A stretch of DNA of 64,000 nt. Origin: an uncultured Eubacteriales bacterium (GTDB taxonomy: Bacteria > Bacillota > Clostridia > Oscillospirales > Oscillospiraceae). The stretch's first letter is position 1; each line of letters starts with the position of its first letter. The notes below the pieces were generated by a model. The model searched no databases and had not been told where the DNA came from. It was given only the letters and a program-made list of their open reading frames with translations. Below are positions 17,937-27,184 of the stretch, piece by piece. Both the position numbers and the translations under genes were made by a program. The stretch lies in assembly GCA_900314485.1 (NCBI GenBank), contig OMVL01000001.1, forward strand, positions 1 to 64,000, read 5' to 3'.

Positions 17937-20360
17937 ATGAGCGAAACCAAAATTGCTGTGGAGGAAGGCCGCCTGCTGCCTGCGCTGGCCCTGCGGGGGC
18001 TGACGGTGTTTCCCAGCATGATGATCCACTTTGACGTGGGCAGGGAACTTTCCATGAAGGCTCTGGAGCGGGCAATGGAGCGGGGAGAGGAGATCTTTCT
18101 CGTCGCCCAGCGGTCCATTATGACCGAGCAGCCGGAGCAGGAGGACCTTTACCAGGTGGGGACGATCTGCTCCATCCGCCAACTGCTGCGCCTGCAGGAC
18201 AACAATGTGCGAGTCATGGTAGAGGGCCATTACCGGGCCCGGCTGATTGAACTGGTCAAGACCAAGCCCTACCTGCTGGCCACCGTCCAGCCCATTGACA
18301 CTCCTGCAGAAACCGGCCGCACTGCGCCCAGAGTGGAGGCGGTCATCCGTCAGACATACGATCTCCTGCAGCGCTACGGCGAGCTATCTGAGCGGTCTTC
18401 TCCCGAGGTGATACTCAACGTGTTCACCAGCGAAAATCCCGGCTATATCGCCGACTACATCGCCCAGAACATCCCCATTCGTCCGGAGGACAAGCAGTTG
18501 ATTCTGGAAGAACTGCGTCCGGTCCGCCGCTTGGAGAAGATGAATCAAATCCTGGCCCGGGAGCTGCAGGTGCTGACGGTAGAGAAGGAGCTGGAGCAAA
18601 AGACCCGGGACCACATGAATCAGGCCCAGCGGGACTACTATCTCCGGGAACAGATGAAAGTCATCCAGTCTGAGCTTGGGGAGGGGGCTGCTGATGACGA
18701 GCTGGCCGAGTACCGTGCGAAAATCGAAAAGGCGCATCTTCCCAAAGAGGTGGAGGAGAAGCTGAGCAAGGAGCTTCGCCGCCTGGAAAAGCAGCCCTTC
18801 GGCTCTGCCGAGGCGGCAGTGTCACGGAACTATCTGGACGTTTGCCTGGAGCTTCCGTGGACAAAGAAGAGCAAGGAACGACTGAATGTGGACGCGGCCC
18901 GCAAAATACTGGATGCCGACCACTACGGCCTTGACAAGGTCAAGGAGCGCATCCTGGAATTTCTGGCGGTCAAGCAGCTGGCTCCGGAGCTGAGAGGGCA
19001 GATCATCTGTCTCTACGGACCTCCCGGTGTGGGCAAGACCTCTGTGGCCGCCTCCATTGCCAGAGCCATGAATCGAAAAATGGCCCGTGTCTCTCTGGGC
19101 GGCGTCCATGACGAGGCGGAGATCCGAGGCCATAGAAAGACTTACATCGGCGCCATGCCCGGCCGCATCATTGCGGCCATCTCCAAGGCCGGCACCTGCA
19201 ATCCCCTCATCCTGCTCGACGAGATCGACAAGCTGGGAGCCGACCAGCGCAGCGACCCAGCCTCTGCCCTCCTGGAGGTGCTGGACGCCGAGCAGAACAG
19301 CACCTTCCGGGACCATTTCCTGGAGCTGCCCTTCGACCTGTCTGATGTGGTCTTTATCACCACGGCAAACGACCTCTCTACCGTGCCCCGCCCCCTGATG
19401 GACCGAATGGAGATCATCGAACTGGGCAGCTATACCGACGAGGAGAAGCTGCAAATCGCCCGGCGGCATCTGCTCCCCAAGGAGCTGAAGCGTCACGGCC
19501 TCAAGGCAAGCCAGCTCCGTATCACCGACGATGCCCTCCGAGCCATCATCGCCGGCTACACCAAAGAGTCCGGCGTCCGTCTCTTAGAGCGGAAACTGGG
19601 ACAGCTCTGCCGCAAGGCGGCTATGGAACTGGTCGGTGATGAGGAGAGGAAAAAGGTCAGCATCAACGCCGCAAATGTGGAGCATTACCTGGGGATCCGC
19701 CGCTACCACCCGGAAAAGCTGGCCGGCACGCCCCAGGTGGGCATTGTAAACGGCCTTGCCTGGACCTCGGTAGGCGGTGAGCTGCTGGAAGTGGAGGTCA
19801 ACGTGGTCCCCGGCTCCGGCAAGGTGGAGTCCACCGGCAACCTGGGCAAGGTAATGGAGGAGTCCTGCCATTCCGCCATCTCCTACATCCGCAGCCGCAC
19901 CGCCCGGCTGGGCATTGATCCGGAATTCTATAAAAAGCAGGATATTCACATCCACTTCCCTGAGGCGGCAACCCCCAAGGACGGCCCTTCCGCCGGCATC
20001 GCCATTACCACCGCCATCGTATCCGCCCTTACCGGGGCAAAGGTGAAGTGCGGCATCGCCATGACCGGAGAGGTCACCCTGCGGGGCAGAGTGCTCCCCA
20101 TCGGGGGATTGAAGGAAAAAACCATGGCCGCTTACCGCAACGGGATCCACACCGTCGTCATTCCGGCAGACAATGAGAAGGATTTGGAGGAGATAGACCC
20201 CACCGTCCGTTCCGGACTCCGCTTTGTGACGGCGGAGCAGGTGGATCAGGTGCTGGCCGAGGCGCTGGACTTTTCCGAGACGCAAAAACAGCCCGACTTC
20301 CCTGTGGAATTTGCCGGCAGCGTTGCGCCCATGCCACAGCCAAGCGCCATTCGACAGTGA
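17937..20360 (+). CDS. lon: ATP-dependent protease La (Lon)
   Basis: An 807-residue cytoplasmic AAA+ serine protease that degrades damaged and regulatory proteins. The N-terminal substrate domain ([15 protein letters not shown]) is followed by a coiled coil, the AAA+ module with Walker A GPPGVGKT at 361-368 and Walker [10 protein letters not shown], and the protease domain with Ser685 in DGPSAG and Lys728 in GGLKEK. Length is normal. GGAGGTGAAATCAT precedes the ATG. The engB ribosome site overlaps its end. Confidence 0.97.
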   Translation: MSETKIAVEEGRLLPALALRGLTVFPSMMIHFDVGRELSMKALERAMERGEEIFLVAQRSIMTEQPEQEDLYQVGTICSIRQLLRLQDNNVRVMVEGHYRARLIELVKTKPYLLATVQPIDTPAETGRTAPRVEAVIRQTYDLLQRYGELSERSSPEVILNVFTSENPGYIADYIAQNIPIRPEDKQLILEELRPVRRLEKMNQILARELQVLTVEKELEQKTRDHMNQAQRDYYLREQMKVIQSELGEGAADDELAEYRAKIEKAHLPKEVEEKLSKELRRLEKQPFGSAEAAVSRNYLDVCLELPWTKKSKERLNVDAARKILDADHYGLDKVKERILEFLAVKQLAPELRGQIICLYGPPGVGKTSVAASIARAMNRKMARVSLGGVHDEAEIRGHRKTYIGAMPGRIIAAISKAGTCNPLILLDEIDKLGADQRSDPASALLEVLDAEQNSTFRDHFLELPFDLSDVVFITTANDLSTVPRPLMDRMEIIELGSYTDEEKLQIARRHLLPKELKRHGLKASQLRITDDALRAIIAGYTKESGVRLLERKLGQLCRKAAMELVGDEERKKVSINAANVEHYLGIRRYHPEKLAGTPQVGIVNGLAWTSVGGELLEVEVNVVPGSGKVESTGNLGKVMEESCHSAISYIRSRTARLGIDPEFYKKQDIHIHFPEAATPKDGPSAGIAITTAIVSALTGAKVKCGIAMTGEVTLRGRVLPIGGLKEKTMAAYRNGIHTVVIPADNEKDLEEIDPTVRSGLRFVTAEQVDQVLAEALDFSETQKQPDFPVEFAGSVAPMPQPSAIRQ

Positions 20361-20377
20361 GCAGTGAGAGGTGTGCC

Positions 20378-20953
20378 ATGAGTCTAAACTTAAATAAAGC
20401 GGAATTTCGCATCGGTGCCGTAAAACCCAAGGACTTTGTGCGGGACGGCCGTCCCCAGCTGGCCTTTGCCGGCCGTTCCAATGTGGGAAAAAGCTCAGTC
20501 ATCAACTGCCTGCTGGGCCGAAAAAACTTTGCCCGGGTGGGGAACTCTCCCGGTAAGACCAGCCAGGTCAACTATTTTCTCATTGACGAGCAGGTCTATC
20601 TGGTGGACCTGCCGGGCTACGGATATGCCAAGGTCTCCAAGGCGGAGCGGGACCGGTGGGGGAGACTGATGGAGGCGTACTTCGCCTCCGGTCTCATCAC
20701 CCGGGGCGTTCAGATCGTGGACGCAAGGCATAAGCCCACGGCCGACGATGTGACTATGATGAACTGGTTTAAATCCACCGGCTGCCCGGTCATCGTAGTG
20801 GCCAACAAGCTGGACAAGCTGAAAAAGAGCGAGATCGAGCCAAATCTGCAGCGCATCCGGGAGACCCTGGAACTGGGAGAGGAATATTCCCTGCTGCCTT
20901 TCTCGGCAGAGAAGCGTTATGGCCTGGAGGAGCTTCAGAAAATACTGTTTTAA
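20378..20953 (+). CDS. engB: Ribosome biogenesis GTP-binding protein YsxC/EngB
   Basis: A 191-residue GTPase for 50S assembly. It has G1 GRSNVGKSS, G3 DLPGYGYA and G4 NKLDK. The ATG at 20378 is preferred because GAGAGGTG lies six bases before it; the in-frame GTG at 20357 overlaps the lon stop and lacks a site. It ends the tig-clpPX-lon-engB block, as in many Firmicutes. Confidence 0.95.
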   Translation: MSLNLNKAEFRIGAVKPKDFVRDGRPQLAFAGRSNVGKSSVINCLLGRKNFARVGNSPGKTSQVNYFLIDEQVYLVDLPGYGYAKVSKAERDRWGRLMEAYFASGLITRGVQIVDARHKPTADDVTMMNWFKSTGCPVIVVANKLDKLKKSEIEPNLQRIRETLELGEEYSLLPFSAEKRYGLEELQKILF

Positions 20954-20962
20954 CACAGGATT

Positions 20963-20982
20963 GGCCCGCCAAACGGCGGGCC
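20963..20982. terminator. Hairpin between convergent engB and small ORF
   Basis: A perfect 8-bp stem GGCCCGCC/GGCGGGCC with loop AAAC. It lacks a U-run on either strand, so intrinsic termination is only plausible. Confidence 0.45.
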
Positions 20983-20991
20983 GATTCCCCG

Positions 20992-21177
20992 TTAAGTGTG
21001 CAGTGTCCGGGCCAGTGCCTTCATCTCTGCCTTGGTGCGGACGCCTTTCGTTTGGTGGATCAGACTCTTCTGCTCCTCCTGCCCCAGCTCAAGAAATGCC
21101 TTCAGCGCTTCCGGGTCCGCCGCAAGGGCGTTTGCAAAGCCGCTGGGCAGGCTGTAAAGATCAAGATTGTTATCCAT
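20992..21177 (-). CDS. Small protein, 61 residues, unknown function
   Basis: The start is supported by AGGAGG nine bases before the ATG on the minus strand. The product is soluble, acidic in the N-terminal half and basic at the end: MDNNLDLYSLPSGF, then an EEQK segment and a KAEMKAL tail, which suggests a two- or three-helix protein. The C-terminal pattern loosely recalls the helical tail of YdeI/OmpD-associated proteins, but I do not assign a family. It is convergent with engB and diverges from the glycogen branching gene. Confidence 0.6.
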   Translation of the reverse strand: MDNNLDLYSLPSGFANALAADPEALKAFLELGQEEQKSLIHQTKGVRTKAEMKALARTLHT

Positions 21178-21503
21178 TTTGTTTGCCTCCTGAAAAACGG
21201 AACAATGCCTGTTGTGTTGACCTAGTCTTCCACAAGAAAGCAGGTCTATACTGCTATATTTTTCCGTCAATTTGACGAGAAAATGGGGGCTGAAAATTAG
21301 TTCAAAAACCGTTTTTGGAACAAAATTAAGTAAAAACATGCATATTTGATGTGACATGCGACAAAATGCGACATTTCAATTCGTCGTATTTGTCTATTTG
21401 CAGGAACACATTTTTGATGTATAATATAGCAAGGTCTTTGGAACTTTATACGTCTGTCTGTCAAATATTTCCAGGGACAGGCAGCTGCAAAGGAGGAAAC
21501 AAC
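21178..21503. other. 326-base AT-rich divergent intergenic region
   Basis: This stretch holds no gene. It contains an imperfect palindrome GTTCAAAAAC-CGTTTTTGGAAC (21299-21322), two copies of TGCGACA within 21357-21378, and the glgB promoter at 21397-21425. The repeats upstream of the promoter are candidate regulator sites. The rest is low-complexity AT-rich sequence. Confidence 0.6.
21397..21425 (+). promoter_or_regulatory. Promoter of the branching enzyme gene
   Basis: TTTGCA (21397-21402), 17-base spacer, TATAAT (21420-21425), with a leader of about 70 bases. Confidence 0.6.
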
Positions 21504-23504
21504 GTGTATCGGATCCTGCAACTCAACCCTCAGCTGATGCCTTTTGAGGGTGACATTGACCTGCGTATGGCCTGTTATCACGGCACAAAGGGCCGTCTGC
21601 TCTCCGACGGCGGAACGCTGAATGATTTTGCAAACGGTGCAGATTTCTTCGGCATCCACCATGTGGACGGCGGATGGATCTACCGTGAGTGGGCCCCCAG
21701 CGCCTACCAGCTCTACCTGACCGGCGATTTCAACGGCTGGAACCAGACTCAGTATCCCCTTAAGCGCGTCGGAAACGGTAATTGGGAGCTGTATCTGGAG
21801 GGAGATGACGCTCTGTGGGACGGATGCAAGGTCAAGACTATCGTTGACGCCAACCTGCAGCGTACCGAGCATATCCCTCTTTACGCCCGCCGTGTGGTCC
21901 AGGACAGCCAGACTTATCAGTGGTGCGCCGAAGTCGTGGACGACAAAAAGGTGTTCCAGTGGACGGATCAGGACTTCAAGCCCGGAAAAGGTCTCTACAT
22001 CTACGAGGCCCATGTAGGCATGGCCCAGGAGGAGGGCAAGGTCGGCACCTATCGTGACTTTGCCAAGTACACCCTGCCCCGCATCAAGAAGGCCGGCTAT
22101 AATACCGTCCAGCTCATGGCCATTATGGAGCATCCCTATTACGGCAGCTTTGGCTATCAGGTCTCCAACTTCTTCGCCGCCTCCAGTTGGTTCGGTAAGC
22201 CCGAGGACCTGAAGTATTTGGTCAATACCGCCCATAAGATGGGCATCCGCGTGCTGCTGGACGTGGTCCATTCCCACGCCGTCAAAAACACTGCCGAGGG
22301 CATTAACATGTTCGACGGCACCACATGGCAGTTCTTCCACGACGGAGCCAAGGGCGACCATCCCGCCTGGGACACCAAGTGCTTCAATTACGGCAAGGAT
22401 GAGGTCATCCACTTCCTCCTGTCCAACCTGAAGTTCTGGATGACTGAGTATCACTTTGACGGCTTCCGCTTCGACGGCGTCACCTCCATGCTGTACCACG
22501 ATCACGGCCTGGGTTCCGACTTCGATGACAACCACAAGTATTTCTCCATGAACACCCATGTGGAAGCCATCACCTACCTCCAGTTGGCTACCGAGCTGAT
22601 CCATCAGGTGAATCCCGATTCCATCTGCATTGCCGAGGATATGTCCGGCATGCCCGGTATGTGCCTGCCCATCCAGGACGGCGGCATCGGCTTTGACTAC
22701 CGTCTGGGCATGGGTCTGCCTGATATGTGGATCCGCACCGTCAAGGAGCGGAAGGACGAGTTCTGGGACATCCAGCAGATGTGGGGCAATATGTGCCTGC
22801 GCCGTCCCGGCGAGGATACTGTGGCCTATGTGGAGAGCCACGACCAGGCGCTGGTAGGCGACAAGACCATGATTTTCCGCCTGGCCGATGCCGCCATGTA
22901 CACCGACATGCGCAAGGATTGCCATAATATGGTCATCGACCGTGCCATCGCACTGCACAAGATGATTCGTCTCTTCACTCTGGCAGGCGGCGGCGAGGCA
23001 TACCTGAACTTCATGGGCAACGAGTTCGGCCACCCCGAGTGGATCGACTTCCCCCGTGAGGGCAACGGCTGGAGCTTCCACTACTGCCGCCGCCAGTGGC
23101 ACCTGCTGGACGACCCCGAGCTGAAATATCAGTGGCTGGGTGACTTTGACCGTGATATGATCGCATTGGCAAAGCGGAAGGATCTGTTTGCACAGCGCAT
23201 GGCCGATCTGGAGTACATCAGCGGCGAATTCCAGACCATCGCCTTCTACCGCAAGGGTCTGATTTTTGCCTTCAACTTCAGCCCCTCCCGCTCTCAGACC
23301 AGTGTCCTCATTCCTGTGCCCAACAACGCCGACTACACCGTTGAGTTCAGCACTGACGACTGGAAATACGGCGGCAACGGCCTGGTGTATCACATGACCT
23401 ATCCCGTCAAGGAGTTTGACGGTCGGTACTTCATTGAGCTGTACCTGCCTGCCCGTACTGCCATTGTCCTCAAGGAAGGCCGTATCCGCAAGGGCAAAAA
23501 GTAA
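21504..23504 (+). CDS. 1,4-alpha-glucan branching enzyme, eukaryote-like GH13 type
   Basis: A 666-residue GH13 enzyme that moves glucan segments to alpha-1,6 branches. It has a CBM48-like N-terminal domain (REWAPSAYQLYLTGDFNGW), then the barrel with nucleophile Asp324 (FRFDGVTSM), acid/base Glu378 (AEDMSGMPG) and Asp447 (ESHDQALVGD), and a C-terminal beta domain. The motifs FRFDGVTSMLYH, AEDxSGMP and ESHDQALVGDKT are those of human and plant branching enzymes (GH13_8) rather than the usual bacterial GlgB (GH13_9). The start is GTG at 21504, behind AAGGAGG; upstream in-frame ATGs lack a site. It is monocistronic with its own promoter and terminator. Confidence 0.88.
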   Translation: MYRILQLNPQLMPFEGDIDLRMACYHGTKGRLLSDGGTLNDFANGADFFGIHHVDGGWIYREWAPSAYQLYLTGDFNGWNQTQYPLKRVGNGNWELYLEGDDALWDGCKVKTIVDANLQRTEHIPLYARRVVQDSQTYQWCAEVVDDKKVFQWTDQDFKPGKGLYIYEAHVGMAQEEGKVGTYRDFAKYTLPRIKKAGYNTVQLMAIMEHPYYGSFGYQVSNFFAASSWFGKPEDLKYLVNTAHKMGIRVLLDVVHSHAVKNTAEGINMFDGTTWQFFHDGAKGDHPAWDTKCFNYGKDEVIHFLLSNLKFWMTEYHFDGFRFDGVTSMLYHDHGLGSDFDDNHKYFSMNTHVEAITYLQLATELIHQVNPDSICIAEDMSGMPGMCLPIQDGGIGFDYRLGMGLPDMWIRTVKERKDEFWDIQQMWGNMCLRRPGEDTVAYVESHDQALVGDKTMIFRLADAAMYTDMRKDCHNMVIDRAIALHKMIRLFTLAGGGEAYLNFMGNEFGHPEWIDFPREGNGWSFHYCRRQWHLLDDPELKYQWLGDFDRDMIALAKRKDLFAQRMADLEYISGEFQTIAFYRKGLIFAFNFSPSRSQTSVLIPVPNNADYTVEFSTDDWKYGGNGLVYHMTYPVKEFDGRYFIELYLPARTAIVLKEGRIRKGKK

Positions 23505-23520
23505 ATGATAGATTTTATCT

Positions 23521-23557
23521 GCCGCCGGGGTCAGTCCCCGGCGGCGTCTTTTCTTTG
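23521..23557 (+). terminator. Terminator of the branching enzyme gene
   Basis: A perfect 10-bp stem GCCGCCGGGG/CCCCGGCGGC with loop TCAGT, followed by a T-rich tract GTCTTTTCTTTG. Confidence 0.88.
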
Positions 23558-23681
23558 TGGGATATGACACAGCTTTTTTCCATGAAAGCAGGGGAATTCA
23601 CACTTCTGACATTGACGCAGACGCAGACAAAATGATAAAATAAAACGATTTGGTAACATTGATATATGGAGTATAACTATC

Positions 23682-24560
23682 ATGTGGATTGCAGATCAAT
23701 GGAAAGATTATGAGCTGATCGACTGCGGCGGCGGCGAAAAGGTGGAGCGGTGGGGAGATACCGTTCTGGTCCGCCCCGATCCCCAGGCGATTTGGAATAC
23801 TCCCCGCAGCCGCAAAGAGTGGAAACGACCCCAAGGCCGCTATTTCCGCTCCAAGACCGGCGGCGGACATTGGGAAAAGCATGGCATGCCCGACAGCTGG
23901 CAGATCCGTTACGGGGACCTGACCTTTAAGATCGGCGCCATGAATTTTAAGCACACCGGCCTTTTTCCGGAGCAGGCTGCCAACTGGGACTTTGCCCGGC
24001 AGATGATCCGCTCCGCCGGCCGTCCGGTGAGCGTTCTCAATTTGTTTGCCTATACCGGCGGAGCCACTGTAGCCTGCGCCGCCGCCGGTGCCCAGGTCTG
24101 TCACGTAGACGCCGCCCGGGGCATGGTCTCCTGGGCGAGAGAGAACGCCGCCCTCTCCGGGCTGGAGAAGGCGCCCATCCGCTGGATCGTGGACGACTGC
24201 GCCAAGTTCGTCGAGCGTGAGATCCGCCGCGGCCGCCGCTATGACGCTGTGATCATGGACCCGCCCTCCTACGGCAGAGGTCCCTCCGGCGAGGTCTGGA
24301 AACTGGAGGAGAACCTCTATCCCTTCCTGGAGCTGGTAGTGCAGGTGCTCAGCGATCAGCCCCTGTTTTTCCTCATCAATTCCTATACCACCGGCCTTGC
24401 CCCCTCTGTCTTGGGCTATCTGCTCGATACGCTGGTGACGCAGCGGCACGGCGGTCATTCCGAATGCGGCGAGCTGGGCCTGCCTGTGACGGCCAGCGGC
24501 CTTGTGCTGCCCTGCGGCTCCACCGGCCGGTGGATCTCTGAGCAGGGAAGAGGTAAGTAA
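23682..24560 (+). CDS. Class I SAM-dependent methyltransferase (rRNA methyltransferase-like)
   Basis: A 292-residue enzyme of the Methyltrans_SAM group related to RlmI/RlmK 23S rRNA cytosine methyltransferases. The SAM-binding loop is LNLFAYTGGATVA, an acidic residue follows in CHVDAA, and the catalytic-type motif is DPPSYGRG. It lacks the N-terminal PUA domain of full-length RlmI. RNA is the likely substrate, by inference. Its stop abuts the ATG of ecfA1, so it is co-transcribed with the ECF transporter genes. A weak promoter TTGACG/TAAAAT is seen at about 23615-23642. Confidence 0.8.
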   Translation: MWIADQWKDYELIDCGGGEKVERWGDTVLVRPDPQAIWNTPRSRKEWKRPQGRYFRSKTGGGHWEKHGMPDSWQIRYGDLTFKIGAMNFKHTGLFPEQAANWDFARQMIRSAGRPVSVLNLFAYTGGATVACAAAGAQVCHVDAARGMVSWARENAALSGLEKAPIRWIVDDCAKFVEREIRRGRRYDAVIMDPPSYGRGPSGEVWKLEENLYPFLELVVQVLSDQPLFFLINSYTTGLAPSVLGYLLDTLVTQRHGGHSECGELGLPVTASGLVLPCGSTGRWISEQGRGK

Positions 24561-25406
24561 ATGAGCAAAGAGATTATTGAGATCAAAGATGTGACCTTCC
24601 GCTACCCAGATGCGGAAAAAGAGACGCCGCTGGTACTAAACGGGGTCACGCTGTCCATCGAGCAGGGCAGCTTCGTCGCTGTTCTGGGCCACAACGGCTC
24701 TGGGAAGTCCACCCTTGCCAAGCACATGAACGCCATCTATCTGCCTGAGGGCGGCGCCGTTTATGTGGACGGCATCCCTACCGCAGAGGAGGAGTGTTTG
24801 CTGGACATCCGCCGTACCGTTGGCATGGTGTTCCAAAATCCGGATAACCAGATCGTGGCCAACGTGGTGGAGGAGGACGTGGCCTTTGCCCCGGAGAATC
24901 TGGGCGTGCCGCCTGAGGAGATCCGCAGGAGGGTAGACAGCACCCTTGAGCTGGTGGGCATGAGCAAGTACGCCAAACACGCCCCCCATCTGCTCTCCGG
25001 CGGCCAGAAGCAGCGCATTGCCATCGCCGGCGTCATCGCTATGGAGCCCCGCTGCATCGTTCTGGACGAGCCGACTGCCATGCTGGACCCCATCGGCCGG
25101 GAGGATGTGCTGCGCACCATCACCAAGCTGAATCGGGAGCAGGGCATCACGGTGGTACTCATCACCCACCACATGGACGAGGCCGCCATGGCAGACCGCC
25201 TGATCGTCATGGACCACGGCAAGGTCATCCAGGACGGCCCGCCCCGTGAGGTGTTCCGGAATGTGGAAGAGCTGACCCGGCGTGGCCTGACCGTCCCGGA
25301 GACGGTGGGTCTTTTGGATCAGCTGAGAAAGAATGGGGTAGAGGTCCCTCTGGACGCCCTCTCCGTAGAGGAGTGCGCCCAGGCCATTTACGCCGCGCTG
25401 CACTAA
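24561..25406 (+). CDS. ecfA1: Energy-coupling factor transporter ATP-binding protein EcfA1
   Basis: A 281-residue ABC ATPase of the shared (group II) ECF module that drives many vitamin-specific S-components. It shows Walker A GHNGSGKST, Q-loop QNPDNQI, signature LSGGQKQR, Walker B CIVLDEPTAMLD and switch His in LITHHMD. It pairs with EcfA2 encoded next. The start directly follows the methyltransferase stop. Confidence 0.93.
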   Translation: MSKEIIEIKDVTFRYPDAEKETPLVLNGVTLSIEQGSFVAVLGHNGSGKSTLAKHMNAIYLPEGGAVYVDGIPTAEEECLLDIRRTVGMVFQNPDNQIVANVVEEDVAFAPENLGVPPEEIRRRVDSTLELVGMSKYAKHAPHLLSGGQKQRIAIAGVIAMEPRCIVLDEPTAMLDPIGREDVLRTITKLNREQGITVVLITHHMDEAAMADRLIVMDHGKVIQDGPPREVFRNVEELTRRGLTVPETVGLLDQLRKNGVEVPLDALSVEECAQAIYAALH

Positions 25407-25479
25407 ATCGTCAAATTTCCATTCTCGACAGGGCTGTATCTCCCGAAGGAGAGCGGCACCGGAAAAGTGAGGAATCAGA

Positions 25480-26346
25480 TTGGAACCAATACTTGAACTC
25501 AGGCAGTTGAACTGCATTTACAGTCAGGGGACACCTTTTGAGCATCAGGCTCTGACGGATATTGATCTTTCCATCTATCCCGGTGAGTATATCGGCATCA
25601 TGGGCCATACCGGCTCCGGCAAATCCACCCTGATCCAGCATTTGAACGGACTGCTTAAGCCCACCTCCGGCCAGGTCCTGCTCCACGGCCGTGACATCTG
25701 GGAGAGCAAGGCCAGCGTCCGGGAGGCAAAATTCCATGTGGGTCTGGTGTTTCAGTACCCGGAGTATCAGCTCTTTGAGGAGACGGTCTATCAGGATATT
25801 GCCTTCGGCCCCAAGAACATGAAGCTGGGCCAGGAGGAGATCGACCGCCGGGTCCGTCAGTCCGCAGGCTTTGTGGGCCTGAGCGAGGAGCTGCTGCAAA
25901 AATCCCCCTTTGAGCTGTCCGGCGGCCAGAAACGCCGGGTGGCTATCGCAGGCGTCATCGCCATGGAGCCGGAGGTGCTGATTCTGGACGAGCCCACCGC
26001 CGGTCTGGACCCCGCCGGACGGGATGCCATTTTGGAGAATATCCGTGCTTATCACAAAGCCAATCACTCCACCATCATTCTGGTCTCCCACTCTATGGAG
26101 GAGCTTGCCCGCTCGGTGGAGCGCATCGTGGTGGTCAATGACGGCGTCATTCCCTATGACGGCACCCCAAGAGAGGTGTTCTCTCACAGCAAAGAGCTGC
26201 GGCAGATGGGCCTGGGCATCCCCCAGGTGACTCAGGTGTTCCAGCGGCTGAAGGAGCTGGGCCTGCCCATTGAGGACGACTGCGTCTACACTATGGGCGA
26301 GGCCAGAGACGTCCTCTTGCGTCTGGCAGGAAAGGGGGCGGTGTAA
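25480..26346 (+). CDS. ecfA2: Energy-coupling factor transporter ATP-binding protein EcfA2
   Basis: A 288-residue ABC ATPase, the second half of the EcfA1-EcfA2 heterodimer. It has Walker A GHTGSGKST, Q-loop QYPEYQLF (the P-E-Y form typical of EcfA2), signature LSGGQKRR, Walker B LILDEPTAGLD and switch His in VSHSMEE. The start appears to be TTG at 25480, behind GTGAGG; no in-frame ATG gives a full N-terminus. The weak start may lower its yield. Its stop adjoins ecfT. Confidence 0.93.
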   Translation: MEPILELRQLNCIYSQGTPFEHQALTDIDLSIYPGEYIGIMGHTGSGKSTLIQHLNGLLKPTSGQVLLHGRDIWESKASVREAKFHVGLVFQYPEYQLFEETVYQDIAFGPKNMKLGQEEIDRRVRQSAGFVGLSEELLQKSPFELSGGQKRRVAIAGVIAMEPEVLILDEPTAGLDPAGRDAILENIRAYHKANHSTIILVSHSMEELARSVERIVVVNDGVIPYDGTPREVFSHSKELRQMGLGIPQVTQVFQRLKELGLPIEDDCVYTMGEARDVLLRLAGKGAV

Positions 26347-27156
26347 ATGCTGAAGGACATTACCCTGGGCCAGTTTTTTCCCGGCGACACCGTAGTGCAT
26401 CGCCTGGATCCCAGAACAAAGATCCTCATGGTCATACTCTATATCGTGGCTCTCTTTCAGGCCAAGTGGTTTGTGACCTACGGTATCCTGCTTGCCTTTC
26501 TCATTGCTGCCGTCCGACTGTCTAAGGTAGGAGCCAAGGCGCTGCTGCGGGGTATGAAGCCGGTGCTGTTCATTCTCATCTTTACCGGCGTTTTGAATCT
26601 GTTTTACAATACCACTGGCCGTGTGCTCGTTCAGTGGAGCATTTTCACCATCTCTACCGGCGGTATTCGCACGGCCTTCTTTATGGTGGTCCGGATCATG
26701 ATGCTCATCTCCGGCACCTTCCTTTTGACCTATACCACATCGCCCATTCTGCTCACTGACGGCATCGAGAGCCTGCTGGGGCCGTTGAAGAAGCTCCGTG
26801 TCCCGGTGCACGAGCTGGCCATGATGATGTCCATCGCTCTGCGCTTTATCCCCACCCTCATTGAGGAGACGGACAAGATCATGTCCGCCCAGAAGGCGAG
26901 AGGGGCAGACTTCGACTCCGGCAACCTGATCGACAAGGCCAAGGCGCTGATCCCCCTGCTGGTACCCTTGTTCGTCTCTGCCTTCCGCAGAGCGGACGAA
27001 CTGGCAACGGCCATGGAGTGCCGCTGCTATCACGGCGGCGAGGGCCGCACCCGTCTGCGCCAGCTGGCCTATACCGGCAAAGACTGGATCACCCTGGCTC
27101 TGGGCATCGTCCTGCTGGCAGTGGTCTGCACTCTGGGCTACGGTTTTAATCTCTAA
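26347..27156 (+). CDS. ecfT: Energy-coupling factor transporter transmembrane protein EcfT
   Basis: A 269-residue membrane protein that links EcfA1/A2 to interchangeable S-components for vitamins such as riboflavin, biotin or folate. It starts with GQFFPGDTVVHRLDPRTKI, the family N-terminus, has five to six membrane helices, and the coupling-helix signature AMECRCYHGGEGR near the end. No S-component gene is in the window, as expected for a shared module. Confidence 0.93.
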   Translation: MLKDITLGQFFPGDTVVHRLDPRTKILMVILYIVALFQAKWFVTYGILLAFLIAAVRLSKVGAKALLRGMKPVLFILIFTGVLNLFYNTTGRVLVQWSIFTISTGGIRTAFFMVVRIMMLISGTFLLTYTTSPILLTDGIESLLGPLKKLRVPVHELAMMMSIALRFIPTLIEETDKIMSAQKARGADFDSGNLIDKAKALIPLLVPLFVSAFRRADELATAMECRCYHGGEGRTRLRQLAYTGKDWITLALGIVLLAVVCTLGYGFNL

Positions 27157-27184
27157 GAGACACCTGAGAACGGAAGGAGCAAAG

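Noticed and set aside
21297..23570. A 757-codon open frame on the minus strand opposite the branching enzyme
   Set aside because: Composition follows the sense codons, there is no ribosome site, and the sense gene has a complete GH13 active site.
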